NCBI RefSeq assembly: GCF_047948215.1
Contig: NC_134460.1
Span: 16,799,501-16,863,500, forward strand
DNA from: Lycorma delicatula
Taxonomy: Eukaryota > Arthropoda > Insecta > Hemiptera > Fulgoridae
Direction: 5' to 3'
Length of the DNA stretch: 64,000 nt
In this document: positions 58,379 to 64,000 of the stretch, in pieces
Layout of the letters: the number at the start of each line of letters is the position of its first letter
Position numbering within the stretch: the stretch's first letter is position 1
Program-made: the position numbers and the translations under genes
Notes under the pieces: model-generated
Database searches by the model: none
What the model saw: the letters and a program-made list of their open reading frames with translations, nothing else
Told to the model about the DNA's origin: nothing

Positions 58379-59346
58379 TGTAATATGATTAGAATCCAGC
58401 TTTTTCAAGTCTGCAATACACTTCCCGTGAATTGTAATAAACGACATACTTTCTTGATAATGATTTTGATGGTATACATTATTGTGCTAAGGATCAGTCA
58501 TTAGTAATTTAGAAGGACTCTTTCATCAATATGCAAATTTTACCCAGTTTTTACTAAATTAAAAGAACATGTCATAATACATTGAGAGGCTGTAGACATA
58601 GAGGTTATAAGTTTTAAATCACTACATTCACAGACAGGATATAAAATTTACAACTACCTTGATAACATACATATAACTTTTTCTGTACCATCTGTCAAAC
58701 TTACCTTTCACTGTATTCCTTTAACTTCAAGTGATCTCATCAAATGATATTTTTTTATTTTGTTTAATTAAATATTCCCTTATTAAAGTCAAAATAAAAC
58801 TGCTGCATAACACATAAATCTATATTCTATTTTTGCAGTCTTGCTCAGAATGAACTGAATCTACTATATTTCAATTAACATTTTTTTATTAAATAAAATT
58901 CAAAATGAAAACAATCATAAAAAGTGTTATTTAAAAAAAAACGAAAAAGTGAATAATGTACACTACAACAATGACTGATAATATGTTAACAATCTATTTG
59001 AGGAATAAAACACACTTTCAAATTATTGAATTTGATGTGACAAAAGCATTGCATTTGCCATAAATTTTGCCTAAGATACCAGCATGAATCTTAGCAATGA
59101 CAGATAGGCAAGGTATTAAATAGAGATCAATAAAATATTTTCCAAAAATAAGACTGTCAGGGCAGGTTTAAACTGAAATACAGAAAACATTGCTAAACCC
59201 ATTCGTAATTTAAAACTTATTAATAATTCTATTAGATTTTATTTTTGAAACATTAGGATTTGTAGAATTGTACAAATTCCACGAGAACAAATAATAAAAC
59301 ATTACAAAGAATATAAAACACATTATTATAATAAGCAAATACTTAC

Positions 59347-59774
59347 TATTGTATTCCATCTGCTCTAAAAGATCTACTAATATACACTGTTGCTGCTTAG
59401 GATAATGCATGAATTCAACTTGAAGAATATTTTGGGCAACAAATATTCCTTTAGGCATAATCTTTCTCAACACCGAATTCTTTCATATATTTCATGGCAG
59501 CATATATAAATTCCACATGTCCTCTTTTATGGGTCTCCCTAACCCTGAAATGATTCAATAATTCTAAATAAGTTTCTTTTGATTTGTCTTCAGTTCTTTC
59601 AAAACGGTTAGGAGCCGATAGTTTTTCATCATCTCTCTTAGAAGAGAAATTCTTATTGAATGTATGAAAGCACGTCCTATTATTAAAAATTACTTTTCTA
59701 TGTACTCCATCACAAACGTTTAAAAAACCAGTAATTTTTTTAAAACTAAGTCTAAAAATTGCTGATTGTGACAT
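59347..59774 (-). CDS. ECSIT: ECSIT first coding exon, with an internal deletion and frameshift; rest of gene not found
   Basis: ECSIT is an adaptor in Toll/BMP signalling; its mitochondrial form is an assembly factor for respiratory complex I. The exon starts at MSQSAIFRL, a basic serine-rich leader suited to mitochondrial import. It continues through KETYLELLNHFRVRETHKRG and HVEFIYAAMKYMKEFGVEKD, matching the family core (GHVEFI..A...M.EFGV..D). After EKD the family has about ten residues (L-x-V-Y-x-x-L-L-x-x) before FPK; here one T is followed by ATGCCTAAAGG, so about 29 nt are missing and the frame shifts. In the new frame it reads MPKGIFVAQNILQVEFMHYP, KQQQCILVDLLEQMEYN and a donor GTAAGT at 59346. 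No later ECSIT exon was recognised at lower coordinates. The exon is confidently ECSIT; the locus looks broken or the sequence is flawed. Confidence 0.85.
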
Positions 59775-60029
59775 TATTAGTAGCCGTTAAGTAAGAATTA
59801 CCGGTCAACATAAATTAGGATACTTGAAAAATCACATGTTATTTATAAATCATTTTATAAACTATATACATTACAAAAAATGATATTTAAAGACAAAAAT
59901 CATACACAACGCTGAAACAATATTATTTACAGTAATTATTTTTTTCATCTAGGAAAATGGCTCTCCCTCACATTATTTACAATACTAGAAAATTAACCTG
60001 CAAATTTCGATCATTTGAATTCACGATCG

Positions 60030-60235
60030 ACTGCTATCTAGTAATGGGAAGAATCGTGAACGAGTCGTTCCTTCGATTCGACTCTTTATACTGAACGAAA
60101 GAATCGAGAATCGGTTTGCAGGAGAAACAGATTCTTTCTACGATTCTTAACAATGAAATGGATAGGCGACGGGAAACCAAATCTTTCTCAATTACGAATC
60201 GATTCTATTCGATTCATAGCAATGAGTTATGTATT
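60030..60235. mobile_element. GAATCG-rich short element, possibly a MITE
   Basis: The motif GAATCG or its complement CGATTC/GATTC occurs about eight times in 200 bp. Near-inverted ends are AGTAATGGGAAGAATCG and, on the other strand, TCATTGCTATGAATCG. GC content is higher than the flanks. It lies upstream of the ECSIT start in minus sense. Confidence 0.45.
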
Positions 60236-60309
60236 ATTAATGCTATAAAAGAAATGTAGTCTCTTAATCTTTTTTGATATCAGTATCATTTTGTTAAAAA
60301 CAATTTTAT

Positions 60310-60680
60310 CTACATTACAGAAATTTTGTTGATATGAACTAGATCTTTCAGCTTACTTGAAAGCCATCATCAGGAGATAATATTATTTTATTAAAGTTTA
60401 AAATATTTAAAAGATCACAGTTAAAATTTAAAACAGTCATAACTGTGTGGTCCTACCACTATACTGAAGGAAGATACATGTACTCTGGTGGATTATTCCT
60501 GTATTCCATGTTCTCTACATCAGTATTCCTTCGCTATACTGGTAAGACCATACAGTCATTACTTTTACATGTGAGCTTTTAAATTTTTAATTTTAATTAA
60601 ATAATTTTATCTCCTGATGATGGCTTTCAAGTAAGCCGAAAGATCATGCATTGATTTCAACGTGCTGGTAAGATGGGTTT
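60310..60680. mobile_element. Foldback (long inverted repeat) MITE
   Basis: The left arm TTTCAGCTTACTTGAAAGCC ATCATCAGGAGATAA recurs inverted on the right as TTATCTCCTGATGATGGCTT TCAAGTAAGCCGAAA. Arms extend inward through TGGTCCTACCA / TGGTAAGACCA and TATACTGAAGGA / TCCTTCGCTATA to a centre near 60500. About 370 bp, non-coding. Confidence 0.85.
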
Positions 60681-61259
60681 CATTAATTGTTTATTTATTT
60701 AGAATATCTGTAGTACCATATTTGAGAAATTTCTTGGCCAACTTTTTTTGTTGAATCATATCATTCACAATATATATATTTTCCTCTTTTAATAAAACTA
60801 GTATAATGACCTTCACAAATCGATATAAATTCATATAAATCTTCACAAATCATGATATAGTATTACATTGATTTTTATAAGTATTAATGTTGTATATATT
60901 TTAAAACGTAATTTATACAGAATGCTTTTGGTGACATAAACATGTACATTATAAATTCACTTGCATTAAATTGATCTTTGTAAATATTTTCATTTTAATT
61001 AAAATAGCTTACAAAATGCAGATATTTCTGTCTTTTGGGTTTGGTTTAAATACATTTATTATCCCCAATCAATTTTTTTTAATATTACAGAATAAAACAC
61101 ATTAGGGCCTGTAAAGGTTGAACTACAGGTATAATCTATATGAACCTGGTTTACTCATTATATTTGTTAGAGTAATTATTGATAAATGATTAGAAAATTG
61201 GTAATTATCAGTAACAATTTTAGTAAAAGTTATTTTAACTTATATCCCTCTACAAATCA

Positions 61260-62510
61260 CGAGACCTTGCCGGTGGTGAGGGGGCTTGAGTGCTCAGCGA
61301 TACAGAATAACTGGACCAAAGGTGCAACCATATCGTAGAGGCATCTGTTGAGAGCCAGACTAAGGAATGATTCCTGAAAGAGGGCAGCAGTAGTTTTCAG
61401 TAGTTGTTAAGGGCGAAGGTAAAGAGGACATAAACGGCTATATTGTCATCACTCAATCTTCAGAGTACTGCGCAGTTGAAATCAATAGAAAACTACAGCT
61501 GCTTTTCCAAAAAAATGTAAGTCTGCATTTTCATAACAAAGATGAAAGTGCCTTGCTTGGTAAAATATTCCAGAGATAAACTAGTCCCCCGTTCATAACT
61601 CTGGTTGGGGACTACTAAGGAAGGGGTCACCAGAAAATTAAAAAATAACATTCTACGAGTCAGAGCATGGAATGTTAGAAATCTAAAAAAGGGTAGGTAG
61701 ATCAGGAAATTTACAGAGGGAAACGGATAGATTAAATGTAGATGTAGTAGGAATTAGTGAGGTTCGTTGGGAAGAGGAAAACTGCTTTTGGGCAGATGAT
61801 TTTAGAATAATTAACTCAGCTTCAAATAAAGGGCAGGCAGCAGTAGGTTTCGTAATGAAGAATAAGATAGGAACAGAGTAGAGTACTTCAAAATGCATAG
61901 TGACAGAATCATTGTAATAAGGATAAAATAAAAAACCTAGGCTGACAACGATTGTTAACATCTATATGCCTACAAGTGCTCATGATGATGATGATGATGT
62001 AGAGAGTTTATACAAAGAAATTGATGAAGCAATTAAGCACATAAAAGGGGATGAAAATTTAATAATACTTGGAGACTGGAATGCAAGCACTGGAAAAAGC
62101 AAGGAAGTATATTATGGGTGAATATGGGCTGGGCAAAAGGAATGAAAGAGGGGACAAAGTTTTGCATGAAGTATAATTTAGTAATTGCACACAGTTTAAA
62201 AATCAAAATAAAAGAATATATACATGGAAAAAACCAGGTGATACTGCAAGGTATCAGATAGATTATACATGGTTAAGCAATGTTTTAGAAATCATCTCGT
62301 CAACTGGAAAACTTACCCTGGAGCAGACATTGATAGGGACCATAATTTAGTGATAAATAAATATAGATTGGGATATAAAAACCTGAAGAAAAGGTGTCAG
62401 ATGAATCGGTGGAATTTAGAGAAGCTTGAGGAAGAGGAGGTAAAGAAGATTTTTGAGGAGGACATCGCAAGAGGTCTGAGTAAAAAAGATGGATGAACGT
62501 AGAAAATATA
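61260..62510 (+). mobile_element. Non-LTR retrotransposon remnant: 5' region and AP-endonuclease domain
   Basis: A GC-richer leader (61260-61620) precedes broken frames of an apurinic-type endonuclease: VRAWNVRN, then TIVNIYMPTSA and NLIILGDWNASTGKS (about 61949-62100), then GDTARYQIDYT (about 62240). A shifted frame follows with KTYPGADIDRDHNLVINKYR, LKKRCQMNRWNLEKL. GDWNA, YQIDY and the SDHNLV position are the catalytic landmarks of LINE endonucleases (craniofacial development protein 2-like ORFs). There is no RT domain afterwards, so it is truncated. Confidence 0.82.
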
Positions 62511-62579
62511 AGAATGCTAGTGATGAAGAAAGTAAAAGGAACTATCGGAAATTATTTAGTTTCTTTTGTAAAAGAAATA

Positions 62580-63340
62580 ACAATTAATGTAATTACATAA
62601 ATAAATAGTATAAAAATTAATAAAAGTAAATAAGTTAATAATAGTTTTTCAGTAATAAAGTATTTCTTAATATAAAACACACAACAAAATCAGAAAGAAA
62701 TTAACCAAATAAATATAAAAAAGTATTGTTCCTGCAATAATAATTAACAATATTACTTTCAATGAAGAAAGAAAGATTAATTTTATATAATATAAAACTA
62801 AATATTATAATCTTAATGAAAGATTTCTCCACAATATTTCCAAATAAGGATTTATAACATTATAATACATTTAATAATGAAACAAAATATAAATTAAGAT
62901 ATTTTTTCTTTTTACTAGAAACACTGACTTTCTGTATTAATTTTAATAATTATTTACCAATAATTTTATGTTTAAATAATTTCCTAATGTTGTTGTATAC
63001 AATTATGTTAGGTCAAGTAATTTTCAATATATCAAAAACAGTATTCGAAAGAATCAATATTTTCAAATATTAATAATATTACTGTATTATGACTCACTCG
63101 AATTTACACAGTATTCTTAAATTAATGCATCTTCTTAAGTTAGTTATTTTGTAAATGGTTTTTATATTGTAAACGCTTGTAAACAGCGTTTTAGTTAATC
63201 ATTAAGATCTTTGATATTTACAGACTGATGAAGGTAACAAAAATAATCATAATTTGATGAAGTTTACAACTGTGATAGGGAACAACTTAACAGATAAATC
63301 ATGATGATCCCACATTTGATGAAATCTGCAAAAATATATA
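62580..63340. other. AT-rich gene-free stretch
   Basis: Very AT-rich with homopolymer-like runs; nothing recognisable. Confidence 0.5.
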
Positions 63341-63389
63341 AATAGGCATTTAAATACCTGCGTTACAAAAATAAATAAACCTAATGCAT

Positions 63390-63640
63390 AATGTATCCAT
63401 CATTTCCCTAAGAAATGGAGCGGTCATGGAGGTTCATATTCCTGGCCACCAAGATCGCCTGATCTAAAACCTTTTATAGATCTTTTTGCGTCTGGGGATG
63501 GGTGAAAAATATTGTACAAAAAACAAAAATACATTCTCGTGAGGAATTAATTGTTCGCATTATGGATGCTGCTGACATACTTAAGGATAGCCCTGAAGAA
63601 CTATAAAGAGCTACAAGAACAGTACAGATATTTATTATCC
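63390..63640 (+). mobile_element. Tc1/mariner-type transposase C-terminal remnant
   Basis: In broken + frames it reads WPPRSPDLKPF-like sequence, then KNIVQKTKIHSREELIVRIM and DAADILKDSPEEL. This is the post-catalytic SPDL.P..F.LWG region and tail of an IS630/Tc1/mariner-type transposase. Upstream domains are not seen in the window. Confidence 0.7.
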
Positions 63641-64000
63641 TTAGAAATAGATACAGTTGTGTCATCTGTGAAAAGAGTTGGAATGAACGGCTAAAGATTT
63701 TAAGGCAGATCATTAATAAACATAAGAAAGCAAAAACGTTTCACTGAGGCCCTCCTCATTGTACATCTTGAAGCGAGGACCTAAATTTACAGGTGTGTTC
63801 TTGTCAAATGATAAAATTTCTATTACTTGTTCAGAATTTGTAATGTACGACTTGAAAAGTTTCTTTTCAGATACCGATACCACAGCTACTAAGTTGTTTT
63901 ATCGGTATAAATAAATGTTTTACAAATATTTCATAAAATTGAAAATGAAATTTTTTTATCTTAAAGAATTTAAAATATTTTCCAAAAACTGGTTAATGGC

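Overview
The window looks like nuclear DNA of an animal, very probably an insect. It is strongly AT-rich, has GT-AG spliced exons with long introns, and is crowded with decayed transposons. The mix (mariner, hAT, copia, Penelope-like, several LINEs and two tRNA-derived SINE families) would fit a large hemipteran-type genome, but I cannot fix the species. No bacterial, plasmid or phage signal, operon, CRISPR array or rRNA is visible.

Two host genes are recognisable. The first is mitochondrial glycine dehydrogenase (decarboxylating), the P-protein of the glycine cleavage system (GLDC). Thirteen exons lie on the minus strand between 48175 and 16242, and they follow the order of the protein down to the C-terminal stop. 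They include the PLP-lysine exon and the glycine-rich loop. The N-terminal exon (mitochondrial presequence plus the start of the mature protein) is at 53198-53452, but on the opposite (+) strand. A 165-bp near-identical fragment of it sits 966 bp upstream. The locus also lacks every exon for roughly the middle third of the N-terminal half, carries a frameshifting deletion of about 23 nt in one exon, and has AT where a GT splice donor should be in another. The second gene is ECSIT (mitochondrial complex I assembly / Toll-pathway adaptor). Only its first exon is found (59774-59347, minus), and that exon has a deletion of about 29 nt that shifts the frame. Either this is a rearranged, decaying duplicate of the region, or the assembly is scrambled here.

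Layout: 1-2880 holds AT-rich unassigned DNA and microsatellites. 2881-3280 is a foldback MITE. 4700-7200 holds two overlapping broken copies of a Jockey/CR1-like LINE on the minus strand. 7260-13150 is mostly featureless. 13158-13845 and 17327-18283 are two copies of one TIR element, with a GC-richer unknown block (14595-15240) and a tRNA-type SINE between them. 16242-48175 is the minus-strand GLDC body, whose introns hold two mariners, a LINE C-terminus, SINEs, a Penelope-like fragment and several hairpins. 48770-51600 holds a mariner fragment and a decayed hAT element. 52286-54625 has the GLDC exon 1 fragment, the inverted exon 1 and a copia Gag remnant with its primer-binding region. 55700-58400 has SINEs and a 210-bp tandem duplication. 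59347-59774 is ECSIT exon 1. 60030-60680 has foldback elements. 61260-62500 is a LINE endonuclease remnant and 63390-63640 a mariner-type transposase tail.

The transposons are mutated beyond open frames, so they are annotated as remnants. Exon edges were set by hand from splice motifs and reading-phase continuity with the known P-protein family. Family assignments come from recognised motifs, not from a database search.
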